This document shows, one piece after another, positions 48,445 to 61,699 of a stretch of 64,000 nucleotides of DNA (its first letter is position 1; each line of letters begins with the position of its first letter). Location: NCBI RefSeq assembly GCF_014851395.1, contig NW_024041150.1, forward strand, positions 5,074,891-5,138,890, written 5' to 3'. This DNA is from Micropterus salmoides (Eukaryota; Chordata; Actinopteri; Centrarchiformes; Centrarchidae). The notes under the pieces are model-generated. The model was not told where the DNA came from. It saw nothing but the letters and a program-made list of their open reading frames with translations, and ran no database searches. Position numbers and translations under genes: made by a program.

Positions 48445-48944
48445 NNNNNNNNNNNNNNNNNNNNNNNNNNNNNNNNNNNNNNNNNNNNNNNNNNNNNNNN
48501 NNNNNNNNNNNNNNNNNNNNNNNNNNNNNNNNNNNNNNNNNNNNNNNNNNNNNNNNNNNNNNNNNNNNNNNNNNNNNNNNNNNNNNNNNNNNNNNNNNNN
48601 NNNNNNNNNNNNNNNNNNNNNNNNNNNNNNNNNNNNNNNNNNNNNNNNNNNNNNNNNNNNNNNNNNNNNNNNNNNNNNNNNNNNNNNNNNNNNNNNNNNN
48701 NNNNNNNNNNNNNNNNNNNNNNNNNNNNNNNNNNNNNNNNNNNNNNNNNNNNNNNNNNNNNNNNNNNNNNNNNNNNNNNNNNNNNNNNNNNNNNNNNNNN
48801 NNNNNNNNNNNNNNNNNNNNNNNNNNNNNNNNNNNNNNNNNNNNNNNNNNNNNNNNNNNNNNNNNNNNNNNNNNNNNNNNNNNNNNNNNNNNNNNNNNNN
48901 NNNNNNNNNNNNNNNNNNNNNNNNNNNNNNNNNNNNNNNNNNNN
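48445..48944. other. Assembly gap, 500 N
   Basis: Exactly 500 N, so a placeholder of unknown real length. Frames crossing it are not evidence of genes. Confidence 0.98.
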
Positions 48945-49636
48945 CAGACAGAGGAGTTGTCTTTTGGTTGACCTTTGACCTGCCTCTCCTCAGACAGCCG
49001 ACCCCACGTGAAGGTCTGAACAAACAGAAAAGGCCGTTCAGCACTGTTGTTGTTGGTCTGAGGTTTGAAGACATAAAGAACCTGATGATCACTTGTTTTT
49101 TTACCCTTCCCTTTCTTTACGTCTCTTTTTCTCTACACTTTAGTTAATGCTCTTTATTTTTGTCATATTTTAACATCTCTTCTTTTTGCTTTTGTATGTC
49201 TAACCTTATTTTATACTTCCTGTATTTCCTCCCTTCTTTTGCCCTTTGTTCTCTTGATTTCTGTCTTGCTCATTTACTCTCTTTCCTTTTGCTTTGCCAC
49301 AGTTTCATTCTGCCGCACACACTTTCTGTACACACTTGATCAATTTAAGCAATAAAACACTGCCTGTAAGTGATTTCCTACCACTGTGTCTAATGTCTTT
49401 TTTAACTTTGTCTGACAGATGATTCATCAACCTGATTCTTAATCACGTTACAGCAGAGCAGAGCCAGAGGTGAGACAGAGCAGTGGCTCCTCCCAAATAT
49501 TTGATTTAATGGAGGCTCTTATCCAGACACCTCGCAGTCCCACGAGTGCATACATAGTAACTACGGTGGCCCCAGTGGGACCTCAACCCCCTCGACAGAT
49601 ACTCAAAAACATCATGTTTTGTGGTATGGCTCTTGG
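48945..49636. other. Unassigned sequence after gap
   Basis: T-rich stretch with aataaaac at about 49350. Possibly the end of a retroelement or LTR cut by the gap. No frame of interest. Confidence 0.3.
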
Positions 49637-50557
49637 CAGAGATGCTCACAAGTAATTTTTGGAAAATCCATGTGAAATCTCAAGTCTTTGAGGTCAAGTC
49701 CAAGTCAGGCCTCAAGTGATAGCGTCCTATCATCTGCTGCAAGCCACCCAGTCTGCTAAGAACACTGCACAGCTATATCTAAAGAAAGGTTAGCTGCAAG
49801 TTTCTGTTTTGCAGAGCTTGTGTGGGGTTCTAGATCTAGTCCAGCACTTTGTAACATGGTTTTTAAAAGTGCGCCATAAATAAATATTACTCTATTATTA
49901 TATTGGACGCTGACACGTACGTAGCAGCTTTCTGTAAGTCATCTGTGTTGAGTTTGCATTTTTCACACTGTGACAAGCAAGCTGCTGCTCTGTCTGGCTG
50001 TTGTGCCGAGGGTAATGATTGAGATACAGTTTGACCAATGTTTGCGTGAAGGGCATGTACATGACCGACAAATGGTGGCTTGCAAGAAGACGGGTCATAA
50101 AGAGAAAGGTCAAAGCAATGTACAAATGCACACAATGAATGGCGACCGTAGAAAGGATTTTCCCAGACATTTTGGGCGATTTAGAAATCCCGTCCAGACA
50201 CATTTTTAGGTCCCAAAAAGTGGACATGTCCCTATGTTAATAGAATCTAAATGGTCTTTCTCACTGTTTAACGTGTAATATTGACAAAGCCAGCATGCAA
50301 ACAAGTGTGGCAAGCAAAAAAACACTCATCTTTTCAAAATATTCAGCGAACGCCAATCAAATCAAGTTAACTTCCCTTAGATACAAAACTGGTAGCAAGC
50401 TAACATTAGTTAGCAGCATTAGTTACTGTTTAGGTGACTCACCTATCTTGGCGAGTTTTCAGCTGCCTCGAGTCTTTTGAGGACGTGTCTCAAGTCACTG
50501 TGTGAGCGACTTAAGTGCTACTCCAGTCCAATTTGCAAACTCAAGTCCTCATCTCTG
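49637..50557. mobile_element. hAT non-autonomous element with perfect 8-bp target duplication
   Basis: Ends CAGAGATG and its inverse CATCTCTG bound 921 bp. The target GCTCTTGG is exactly duplicated at 49629-49636 and 50558-50565. The interior shows the repeated caagtc/caagtcc motifs typical of a common fish hAT family. No transposase frame. Confidence 0.9.
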
Positions 50558-50565
50558 GCTCTTGG

Positions 50566-51265
50566 CACATCAAGTCACCTTGGGGCCTTTTTAATGCTGC
50601 AGCGTGCTTATACTGCCAAAACTGGTCTCATGGACAAACGTGCACAAGGCATTCAGTTATATTATTCTAGCATGTTGTTACTTGCTTAGCGTTTCTGCTT
50701 TTTCAATCTCCCTTTTGAACCTGCATCCAGGCCGGAATCATCAGGAAGTGTATCAACCAAACATCAGGAATTGGTGCACAGGTAATTTCTTCTGCAAGCT
50801 CCTGTGACCTACAGTTACTCACAACACCTTTCACTGCCTAGGCTCAATGCAATGCTTTCATTTACCTTAGCAGAATTCCAAATTAATAAATTATAAAGTC
50901 TGACCTTACTTCTTTTCTCAGTGATATTGTGATTTTGTTAACCCCTTAAATTCCACAAAGTGTGTGCTTCCACAAAGTTTCCCCCTGATGAACACAGACT
51001 ATGTACATCTACACATCCATCCATTTTCAGCCACTTATCTGGGTCATGATGACAAGGTCTAGACGTCCCTCTACACAGAAACATTTTTAAGCTCCTCCCG
51101 AGGGATCCCAAGGCGTTCCCAGGCCAGATGAGATATATAATAATAACCTATAAACCTGGAAAACCCCCAAAGGAGATTAGGACTACAACACAAATCTAAA
51201 AGGAGACCTGGAAGGAAGCTTCCTTGCCAAAACTGGTCAGGATATTGTTTACTGTTAGTTATATG
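50566..51265. other. Intergenic with dispersed-repeat fragment
   Basis: The stretch 51010-51150 holds the fish repeat phrase ccattttcagccacttatc followed by ctcccgagggatcccaaggc and gttcccaggccagatgag. No gene. Confidence 0.45.
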
Positions 51266-51639
51266 TAGGGTGACCAAATGAGAATAAGTGAAATTCGGGA
51301 CAGAGGAGTTGGGGGTGGGAGTGACTAACAGTACATATACTTTCATCATCAACAAACAGTAAAACCATAACTCAAAATTCAACGCTTAAATTAATTATTT
51401 TTGTTCATGAAGTCTGTCATTAGGGGAAAAAAACCACAGTGACTGCACGTGTGTTACTTTATGACTGTACCCTGCAGTACCTGCTGTAGCCTGACAACCT
51501 CACAATGATCAGTATTTAATGTTTTATTATGCTACAATTAAATCTAATGTTTCGTTTATTTTTCCAGTACAAACAGGAGTCGGGACAACTGCTTGTAATT
51601 CGGGACTGTCCCGAATCTTTTGGGACGTCTGGTCACCCA
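51266..51639. mobile_element. Short inverted-repeat DNA element (MITE)
   Basis: It starts TAGGGTGACCA and ends TGGTCACCCA, with internal attcgggac and tcgggactgtcccgaat. Flanks (gttatatg / gtttatgg) only loosely resemble an 8-bp duplication. Confidence 0.65.
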
Positions 51640-51721
51640 GTTTATGGGATGTAAAAATGTCTTTTGACAAAGGATTTCAAAATCAAATTTGGGTATATGT
51701 ATCAGAAATGCACTTTAATAC

Positions 51722-51758
<37 letters not shown>

Positions 51759-52704
51759 CTTGGCCATCCATCACTCAAGACAAGTGATCCAGTAAATTAA
51801 GGGTCTCTCTGAGGGTTTTTACTTTCTCATTAAAGCAGCTTTTATTCTGCTGGCCAAACTTCCTTCCTCCTCTCTTTTCATAGTGATGCTGACCCTCCCT
51901 CACCTAGCAGGGGAGAGCACACACACACACACACACACACTCACACAGCCTCTCTCCAATACAATTACCACGGAGGGAATTAGCCGGGGTAGCTCCCCGT
52001 GTGTTTTGCTCTCTCATTGTTCTCGCCGTTTCCCTGCAGCTCGTCTCATCTGTTTGTGTCAGTCTGAGCCGAGCTGGTGCTTCGTCCTACCTGACACCAG
52101 TTCATACAGATAATCTAACTATCCAATTAATGTATTGATAACACATCAGTCTGCTTCTGATGGAGGCCGCCACTGAACGTCTTTCCTTATCCACTCTATG
52201 TCCAGTTTCTGAACGGTTTTTCATTTGATGTTGTAGCATAAACTTTACCTCTGTTTGTAACTGTGCAGCTGCACTGCCAGTGAAAAAAAAGGAGAACAAT
52301 CAACAATGCAGCAGAGCAAAGGCTGCATTCAGATGTTCCTATCGTGGACATGCCTTGTCAATATTCTGAAGGTATTTCAAAACATGATATCATAAATAAT
52401 TATAAATAATCACTGGTGCAGTTAACTTAATGACAGGACCGCTTTAATGACCAAATTCCTGTAAGCCTCAGTTGTACTTTGAGATTAATACTAATATGCT
52501 AAGACTAATAAGCTACATGCAGAATGTTACACATTAAAAAGGTCAGCTCATTAACATTAGAAATAACTGTTAACACTCTGAGTACTGCTAGAGACAGATC
52601 TTGCTGGAATTTAACTTGTTCAGATATGACGGGTTTGTTGGATACCATAAGTTTTTGTACAAAGCTGTTTTTATTTAACAAAATAAGCCATGGTCCTGAA
52701 ATGT
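51640..52704. other. Intergenic with CA microsatellites
   Basis: CA runs at 51723-51757 and 51918-51940. No gene recognised. Confidence 0.4.
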
Positions 52705-52708
52705 TTAA

Positions 52709-53433
52709 AGAGGTCTTATTATGCCCTTTTTCACATTCAAAATCTTATTTAGGGGTTGTACCAGAGCAGGTTTACATGGTTTAATTTTCAAAAATACACC
52801 ATATTTTTTGTCATACTACACGTTGCTGCAGCTCCTCTTTTCACCCTGTGTTGAAGGCTTTGTTTTAGCTATGGAGTGATACATCTTGTCTCTAAATGAT
52901 CTTTGTTGGGAGTTGCACATGCTCAGTTCCTAGTTAAGGACTACTAGCCAATCAGAAGCAGAGAAGGGCGGGTCAGCGAGAAGCCCGTAAACACGGCTTC
53001 GGTTCAGCTGTACATGTTGCCGACCGGCTCGGCAACATGGACTGGAGCGAGAGTTTCAGAGCGGTGAGTTATTAATCTGTATCCATAAAGTTTTAACTGA
53101 GCTCTGTCTCTACATCACAGGAACAACTTTATGTCCACTGACTGCCTGGAGGGTAGCTGGTGTTTGGAAGGGAGAGGAGAGCTGTGTGCTGCAGCTCACT
53201 GTTTTTCCACCGCTGTTTTTGAGGGCATGTCAGAGTAGCCGCTAGGCGAGCGTTATATGACGTGCGGCTGGACTACAAACGAGCTGTTTTCAGGCAGTTC
53301 AGAGCAGAGTTTTATTTTGGGAGATGGGAACTCCCTTTGGGCTTTTTCACTTTGCAAACCTATTACATGCACAAAAAAGATAAATAACTCAGTAAATTTG
53401 AGTGAAAATGCCAAAAAGCAGAATACCACCTCT
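52709..53433 (-). mobile_element. TTAA-flanked non-autonomous DNA element, copy 2 (inverted)
   Basis: It begins AGAGGTCTTATTATG and ends AATACCACCTCT between TTAA sites at 52705-52708 and 53434-53437. It is the reverse-orientation relative of 39380-40027. An exon-like ATGGACTGGAGC...GGTGAG at 53037-53070 is part of the repeat, since copy 1 carries the same region. Confidence 0.8.
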
Positions 53434-53437
53434 TTAA

Positions 53438-54893
53438 TTTTGTCTCAACACAAGCAGCTTTTAAACAACTTCTTCTAAATAAAATACAGTCTAAACTTGG
53501 CTGAATTATAATTTCAATTAGGAACTTTTTGATTAGATAATAAGTGAACACGTTTAAGACTTTGACGAGACATTTTAAATGTTTTCAACTTATTGATGTG
53601 TTCAATGAATTGTAATGAGCATCCTCAGCCTCAGGGGGCTGCGAGGGGGCTGCTGGCGTGCCAGACGTTAGTCTTTATAAATGTAAGTGTTAAGCAGAAG
53701 CTTATGTAGGTGCAGAGCGACTGAACATTCCTGCTCAGAGGATGATGTGTTTCCAAAAATATGTTACAAGTATGCAGGATGACTGCAGAGGTGTTGGACT
53801 ACCTGCAGGTTTTTAGTTACAGGTATGTGTGTGTGGGGAGAGTTTAACTGTAGACAGTGTGATATCAGTCACACTCTTTAACCAGAAGACAGACGGGTTT
53901 CAAAGGCAGCAGATGAGGTGGAGCTGAATAATGTGTCGCTATGCAGCAGTGTGGTGTTACACACACACACACACACGACAGGCGGTTCTGGGCCAGACAG
54001 TATAATTACAGCTCTCAGCTTCAACCTCCAAAGCAGAGCAACAGGATGGATTATCTGAACACACACACACACACACTCACACACACACAGTAAGTAAAGA
54101 CAAGTAAGTGAGGACAGTGTGCAGGAGTAAGGCTGTGTTCAGACCAAACACTGTGATAAAAAAACACGGGGGTTGCAGTGGGCATGTTGTTACTGGTACA
54201 AATGACACGATGAAATCCAGTTTGAGTCAAATATATCTATGAGTTTGAAAGCTCATCAGATGCTTAAACACAAGATTTTTGCAGATGACCCTGGGTTTTT
54301 GTGCCTCTGCATCAGCACCCCACGCTGTGACAACACAGTGGTCTTACTGAAATGAATGAGGAGGCGGCGTTTTCCCAGAGTCTGAGTACGATCTCCAGGA
54401 CGGACCACCCCAGTAGAGTTTAAAGTGATTTTGGAGCATGCTTGTTTCTCTCTCAAGTGCATGAAATTTACACACTTCTATTTCTACAAATGTATAACTC
54501 CACATTGCGGAGTGTTCGGACTGAACAGATGCACCAGTTTGTAGTGCTTATCTGCTGCTGACATGAAAGATGTAAAGAACAAAACAGACAAGTTGCAAAT
54601 CCTCTGTACTCGAGGTGAGATGATTATTTGATAATCAAAATGTTCTTTTAATTGACTAATCATAAAACTCACGTTGCACTTCATTTGAAAATAAAAGCTC
54701 ACTGTTAGTTAACCCAAAACATGCTTAAGATACTTGATCAGAAATGAGAGAATAATTTGAGCAGATCAGCAATGAAGAAAACACAGGAAATAAACACATA
54801 CATACTCAGCCGCAGGGCAGGTAGCACGTCCGTTGATTGATAGAGGTCAGAGGTCATAAGGACAGGAATTGGAGAGCAGCGAGGAATGAAGAG

Positions 54894-54952
<59 letters not shown>

Positions 54953-56039
54953 AGTCCAGGTATGTCTGCGTGGGCGGAGTTCAGGTGTTCATTCACAAAC
55001 TCCATCTGACACGACAGACTCGTTCAACACACAAACATCTGTAATAATAAAATCAGTTGCTTTTTCAGTCCACTAGAAAAAGTAAAAAAAGTAATAAATT
55101 CCAGTACATTGCAATATGTTTAAAATTGCAATGATATCGTATCGTGACAATATTGTATCGTGGGGCCTCTGGTGATTCCCACGTCTAATTATTCCCTAGT
55201 ATCAACAAGCTTCTCACGAGATTTCCTAAAAGAAAAGCAAAGCTGGAATTCAGAGGATGGTGGATTTGATGAGAGACCAGAATCTGTAGTTTCATTGAGA
55301 ATGAGTTTTCATAAGATGCTAATGATAAAATGTTAACCTGGAAAGTAAGCAGTAGCAATAGCTGTCAGCAGTGTTGGGCAACTTACTCAGAAATTGTAAG
55401 ATATTACTAGTTAGGCTACTTATTACTCCTTAAAAAAGTAATAATAATACTTTACTTATTACTGGGTGATAAAAGTAACGTTACTTGTTACGTTACTATA
55501 TTACTTTCGCGCTAATCTGACAACCCAGCTTTATTCTAACTTTGGACAGGTTAGTGCAGAGGTGTTCATGAGAGACAGAATGAGAGAGGGAGCGAGAGGA
55601 GGTGCTGCAGGAATATATGCTCCTCAATCAAATACGATTTTAAATATGCCTATTAAAAAAATATGAGATCATATGTGGCGGTCAGTGTTGATACTTATTT
55701 TATATAAGTACACTATTTCCCTCTGAAGCTTAGTGGAGTATAAAGTAACATAAACTACTACAAGTACCTCAAAGCAGTATTTCAGTTATTTTACTTTCCA
55801 CAGCTGGCAGTTTGGGCCGGGATGGACGAACTGAGGGTGTGTGTGCTGGTCGGGGGTGGAGCGCAGATAACTCAGTGGTGGCAGGTTGCTTCCTACTGTA
55901 CATGATAAATGGATTAGGGAAGAGAGGGAGGAGGACACACTGCTGAGAGAGAGAGCAACACAAAGACAGACAGACAGACAGAGAGAGAGAGAGAGGGAGA
56001 GGAGACCCCCTCCTACTAAAAATACAGAAAAGATCACTT
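53438..56039. other. Intergenic, microsatellites and repeat debris
   Basis: CA runs near 53960-53976 and 54060-54088, a long GT run at 54896-54949, and GACA/GA repeats at about 55963-55995. The stretches 55100-55180 (tatcgtgacaatattgtatcg) and 55370-55500 (agtgttgggcaact..., aagtaacgttac) look like fish hAT debris. No gene recognised. Confidence 0.4.
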
Positions 56040-56662
56040 AAATTTTACAATCACTTAAAATCAGTTAACCCCCAGACATATCATCACAAAGCCCTAACAT
56101 ACCAGAGAAGAGTCCCCTCAGCCAGCTGGTCCTGAGGCTCTCTGCAGTAACAAGTCCCCAACAGCCTCAGGACAGCAACACCAACTCAAGCAGACCAAAC
56201 AAAATTATCAGCAAGCAGAAAGAAAAATATATTGAATACTGGAAACGACCAAAACACAAAGTAAATTACAATGTTATCTGACCCTAAAAAGAGAATTCAC
56301 ACTGGCAAATTACCTGAGTACAATGCCCTAAACTAAGAAAAATGCTGACAACATACAGACTGAGTGAACACAGCCTGTCCATAGACAGAGCTGGCTACCA
56401 CAAGAGGAGAAACTCTGCTCCCAGTGTGACACAGGACAGGTAGAGACAGAGCTGCACTTTCTAACCTCATGCCCTAAATATAAAACACTAAGACAAAAAC
56501 ACTTTGCATACATTTCCAAAATATACCCGGAATTCAAATTCATATCAGACACACAGAAACTCCCCTATTTACTGGGAGAAATGCCCAAATGTGAAATAAT
56601 TGCTGCAAAATATGTCTCCTCATGCCATGAAGTGAGGACAACCAGTGGAACCTCAGACTAAC
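56040..56662 (+). mobile_element. LINE polyprotein C-terminal remnant with zinc-knuckle-like motif
   Basis: With one frame change the plus strand reads LREFTLANYLST, MLTTYRLSEHSLSID, CSQCDTGQVETELHFLTSC and YKTLRQKHFAYIS. The C-x2-C ... H-x4-C arrangement is the cysteine/histidine motif found at the C-terminus of some non-LTR retrotransposons. Stops and the frameshift show it is dead. A related copy lies at 57795-58400 on the other strand. Confidence 0.65.
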
Positions 56663-57794
56663 AAATAATTGTACAGATTTTCATATTATTATTTTGATCA
56701 TTTAATATTTTAGTAATTGTTTTGTTTTTACCTTTGATACCGATTTCTTTTTATTATTTTTTTTTAATCAATTAATTCTTAAAGAGAGAGCGAGCGCATA
56801 TCCTGGCTATTCCCGGTTGAGGTCGGGTGTAGGGGTTTCCTGGCGCAGTCTGTGTGGAAGACACTCACGGCTCTGGGTTTAGCAGGAAGGGAGAGGAAGG
56901 CAGTTGTCCGTAGGTTGGGTGATGCAGCAGAAGGAGCGTCTTGCTGGTTCTGGAGTAGAAGGGAGGAGGTGGGCAGTGACTGGCCGCCACTGCCGACCCA
57001 CCAACTGGAGGGTGTTGTGGTTCAGGGTCGAAACACCCCGTGAAAGTTGGACGCCACCTGATGACATCTTCTCCTGGCTGAAAGCTACAGTCATGCACTA
57101 TAGTCAGTTACTGAGTTAGATAGCATCAGTAAAGATGTATCCAATAGTAGATGATCACCCACGACAGGTGTTTTCATTAACCTCTGAGGGATCGATCGTA
57201 AAAGCCTACTCCCATTAGACGACCGTCCCTTTTACTGGCCTAGTGTGGCTCCACGTTTTGACAAATAAACACAGGTCGCAATGAGACGCCTGGTCTGGTT
57301 TTTATAGAAGCTATAGAAGTGCTAAGATCCTGCATACCTGTATAAATCAATATGGACAGACTACACATTGTTAGATTAGTTAGATTCTCCACAATTCAAT
57401 CGTTTAAAAGCAACGAAGTATAAATTATTTAGATATAAATAAGGAATTAAAGGCCCGTCCCTAATATAGGCGGGCGAGTTCAGTGATTTAAGCAAATAAA
57501 AGCCCTGGCATTAAATTAAAACTTTTTTGGAAAACAGCAGGGCAGGAGTTACAACAGGTTGAATGCAGGTAGCATTTATGACCCACAGTCTAATCACTAT
57601 ATTATGCTCTTTCAGTCGTCTGACAAAACAAAGAGAACAAAAGGTAAATCCGAACGACTAAACCATGAGTTCAGCTGTGATAAATACTAAAAATGTCTTC
57701 TGCTTTGATTGTTAGGAGTGTGATTATTTTGATAAAGTTTCTAGGTGTTTGTCACTGTGGAAATGAACTAAGCACAATATAGACTTAAATTTTT
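56663..57794. other. Between two LINE remnants, no gene recognised
   Basis: The stretch 56790-57110 is GC-richer than its surroundings and open in several frames (for example 56852-57043), but has no domain. It may be part of a retroelement. Confidence 0.3.
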
Positions 57795-58400
57795 CAATTA
57801 TTCAGTTTCAAAATGGCTTTATTGGCACGAAAGAATAATGTTCATATTGCCAAAGCAACACTATAACAATACATTAAAAGAAAAGAAACCAACAATATAA
57901 CAACCACAACAATAACAGCATGTTGCTAAGGTGGTTTTATATTTGTGTTCCACTGGTTGCCTCAGTTTATGGCAAGCAAGTGTGTATTTACTTCACATGT
58001 TTGTGTTTCACCTGGCAGGTAATGAAATTGTCCTGTATATTTGGTCTTAAATTTGGGATGGGTTTCAGTCAGTTTTCTCTTAGATTATTGTGATGAAGTG
58101 TTGTTCATTTTCTGTTTCCTGTGACGTACAAAGTGAGCACATCCTTTCCTCTCTGGGAAGCTAAGTTTGTCCATGGCGGCCCGTCTCAAAGGCCAGTTTA
58201 TGTTCACCGAGTCTAACATGGTCAAGGTTTTCAGTAGTTTTGTGTTGGGTATATTAGTAAGGTAATCTGCTCGTGTATATCTTCTGTTTAAGGTCAAATA
58301 ACACTGAAGTTTGTTCTGATTTCGAAAATTTTTCTTGCAATACGTGATGTATTTTTGTTTATTAGCAGGTTTACAGGAGGCAACTACAAATTCCTGCATT
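57795..58400 (-). mobile_element. LINE polyprotein C-terminal remnant, inverted relative
   Basis: The minus-strand 104-codon frame (58399-58085) includes NQNKLQCYLTLNRRYTRADY, then TMLDSVNINWPLRRAAMDKL and CAHFVRHRKQK, homologous in order to 56040-56662. The 3' end has aaatggctttattggcacgaaag (plus strand, about 57811-57833), a common LINE-end phrase. Confidence 0.65.
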
Positions 58401-58849
58401 CCTTAGAGAACACATGTGAATAGAAATCCTTCCTCCTTGCGTAGCGCTTGTGTCTTTTTATGCCTTGAATCACTTTCTTTCTTTGTCTCTGCGATAATCG
58501 GTGTGTACCTGAACAGATACTGGAGGATGAAGCAGATGGCGGACTCAGATCTCGCTGCAGACAGCCTCACACATGTTTGGACGACTGTGTCACATTCAGT
58601 CTATCAACACCTGAAACACACAAGCACTCATGCACACACACACGGGAAGGCACATAGGAAACAGTTACACGTTTGTCATGTTTGTCAACAGAATGTTTTA
58701 ACAGATTTCCATGAAATGTTTTGGTTTTGCTGCTTTTAGATTCACCTCACTTCTGAAAAAAATCAGATAGAAGAGGAAACACGTGGAGACAAAGTGATGG
58801 ACACCAAGGAGACATCCATTCATGCCTGTCTGTACCCAATTATCCAGCT
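58401..58849. other. Spacer, nothing recognised
   Basis: Non-coding by inspection. Confidence 0.35.
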
Positions 58850-59312
58850 CGTTCCCCTTTCCCAGGGCGTCCTGCGCTTTGTCACGGCCTGTAGCGTCAT
58901 AGTTCAACGCACTGGGGGAAGCCCTTTAGCGTCATTGTTCAATCTTGAAAGTAGGCCTACTATAAAATAACACAAAAGTCCAAGTAAGGAGGTAGTTAGG
59001 GCGGATGGGTGAGTCTGAAACCTGACTTTCATCCAGGAAGCTGGTGTTTGTTTCCCGTGTGAAACGCAAAGTTAGCATTGATTCAAGTCTAAAAAAAGCC
59101 TAAACCTAACGAGGTACTTTTGGTGCCTAAACCCAACCAAACTGCGACGTTTCACAACAATTACCCACAAGTTTTATTTTGGAAGTCTAACTGGACTTTC
59201 CGTATTGATTCTTGCAAACTCAACCCCGGAGCCCTACATGTGCAAAAGCTATGCTTAGGGGTACCCAGGGCCAAGCGTCCATACGTGACGCCCTGGTATG
59301 ATAACGTGTTGT
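58850..59312 (+). repeat. Dispersed fish repeat, family A (copy 4, near full length)
   Basis: It starts near ccctttcccagggcgtc and ends near gacgccctggtatgataacg, giving inverted ends. In between are aagtccaagtaaggaggtag, cgtgtgaaacgcaaagttag, aacccaaccaaactg, tttattttggaagtctaactgga and gagccctacatgtgc in family order. Confidence 0.65.
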
Positions 59313-59785
59313 ATCATGCTGTGCAGGGTCACAGCTCAGACAAACGCTCACAGGCATTTTAAAGTCCCCAGTTTACATGTGTGGGACTGTGGGAGGCAGC
59401 GCCTAGAGGACACCCACACAGACATGTGGAGAACATGCAGACTCTTTCTGTGAGGTGACAGCGCTTACTGAGCCCTGTCCGAGGTTTATTTGTAAGTCAT
59501 TAACACCTCCTGAGTTATAGCTGCCCCAAAGAAACAGTTGGAAGCACAGTTTGAAGAATAATGTTTTGTTAATATAAAAATGAAACTTGTGAGTCATTTT
59601 ACCGCCTAACTATTAATATATAATATATTGTGAATGACATTTAACTTTCGCAATAAAAGACTGCTGCAGAAAGATTGTTGCCAGAGTTCAGACGGCAACG
59701 ATCTTTCTGCAGAAATCTTTCACAGAGTTGTTCCTCTTTAAAAAACTACGTGCTACTTTTAACACAACTGTGCTTCTTTCTTGTG

Positions 59786-59819
<34 letters not shown>

Positions 59820-60739
59820 CAATCATTTCCCACCCAAATTCAAACCGCAGGGGAAAATACTTACCTTGTGGCTCACTGTGAGCGTCATCTCGGCTCATAA
59901 ACTTTACACACACACTTTAGCTGATCCAGCTCAGTGCTGATTAGAGTCATTGCAACAACCGCAGTGTGTGTGTGATCTGTAACCATAGCCCGAGGACACT
60001 CCTTTGCAACCAAAGCCGTGTGTGCGCATGTGTGTGTGTGTGTGTGTGTGTGTAACAGGTGGTGTTTCTGTGTGTGTACTGCAGGGCTGGATGGACACTT
60101 TTCCCCTCACATAAAGGACGCTTCCTCTCGCCTTTGTTTACTCCCTCATCAGAGTAAACAAAGGCCGCCACTTCCCACACACACACGCACAGGTAGGACG
60201 TGGAGTGGTCATTTCCCCCGGTCAGGTATGTCAGCCCTGAGGCCACAGCAGAGGTTCAGTGACACTGCAAGTGTTTGATAGCAGGTAGGTGTCCCGTCTC
60301 CCATTAGACATCGTCTCAACTCAGCTCAAGGTAGGACAGAGGGGAGCGACCACACATGAACTGCAACCGTTAAAGGTTTGTTGGCCCTCGGGTCGGAGTT
60401 TGGAAGTATTTTACTGAACCTGAATCCAGCTTTAAACCTGCTTATTGAATGTGAATCAGTTTTTCTAAGCCACTAAAGTGGAAAATAACTAAAAGACAAA
60501 GATTCGGTTGTGGTTTGTTATCAGTTTGTCGGCTGAAAAGAAAAACTGACCGTTTTATTGGCAGCCTATGTTCCCAACATGTAGCTCCAGCCACCAGCAG
60601 AAGATATTAAATGGTGGTTGAAGGTATTGTATTTTTTTGTATGTATTGCTCATCTTTCAGTAGCTACTTGATCCAAATACTGGAAGTCAGAACTATTTAG
60701 GCCAAATCTTAAATGATTGATAATAGATTAAGAGAGATT
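59313..60739. other. Intergenic with CA/GT microsatellites
   Basis: A CA run lies at 59787-59818 and a GT run at about 60027-60052. A short inverted repeat (gcctttgtttact / agtaaacaaaggc) lies at 60131-60165. No gene recognised. Confidence 0.4.
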
Positions 60740-61165
60740 CTGTCAGCTGAAATTGATGTGGCACGCCTCTCTTTAAGAATGGACTAAAGACTTTCCTCTT
60801 TGATAAAGCTTATAGTTAGGGCTGGCTCAGGTGAGTCCTGAACCATCCCTTAGTTATGCTGCTATAGGCCTAGACTGCCGGGGGATTTCCCATGATGCAC
60901 TGAGCTCCTCTCTCCTCTACTTTCTCTCCCTCTGTATGCAACCTCATCCCATTATTGCACGTTACTAACTCGACTTCTCCCATCTTGTGCTTTCTCGTCC
61001 CTCTCCTCTCTCCTCCCATCACTTCCTGTAGGTGTTACTGGCTTTAGTCTTAATGGATTTTACGTTAAGTAACCACAGGTGGCGTTTGTCATGAAGGTCA
61101 GGGTCGGCTAAAGATCCGAGGTCTGCTTACATTACCTGGATGTTTTGTACCTTGCTCTTTGCTAA
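60740..61165 (+). mobile_element. L2-type LINE 3' fragment
   Basis: Familiar fish LINE 3' sequence: agactttcctctttgataaagcttatag, gggctggctcaggtgagtcc, atgctgctataggcctagactgc and cccatgatgcactgag. It ends near a ttgctaataaaaatg tail. No intact coding frame. Confidence 0.7.
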
Positions 61166-61699
61166 TAAAAATGATCAAATACAAAAGATTCAAATTAATT
61201 TGGTATTTATATATATCCAGGTACAAAAAGAGGAAAGAAACTGCAAACCAAAGCAAGTCATTTAAGAAATGACTGTATGAAACATCAGTGCTGTCTGCCG
61301 TGCACGAGGTGAAAAGAATTAGGCTCAAATTATGTAGCAACAAAACCAAATATGACCAAACCAGAAGGCTGGAAGCCAGGTGAGAGACGGTACCGTCACA
61401 TCAGGAGAGCAGAATGCACTACTAGTTTTCCAAATACTTCCCATAATTATAATTATACTATGTGATGGATTAATAAGTCTTGAATCTGAACAGGATGCTG
61501 AAATGTATCACAACAACAAGCTGTCTGAAAAGAAGTCAATATAAAAACTAATGGAATGACTTGGTAATTTGTATTAAAGAGGAAAAAAAATAAATAAATA
61601 AAATCTATTGCTGCGCACGTTTGTTCGATCCAGACCTTCCTTGTGTTTGAAACGTTTGAAACCCGCTGCCTCCTCCCTTCTCTGGAAACAGGCGTCTCT

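Noticed and set aside
53037..53075. ATG exon with donor (ATGGACTGGAGC... GGTGAG)
   Set aside because: It lies within a TTAA-flanked repeat whose other copy carries the same region.
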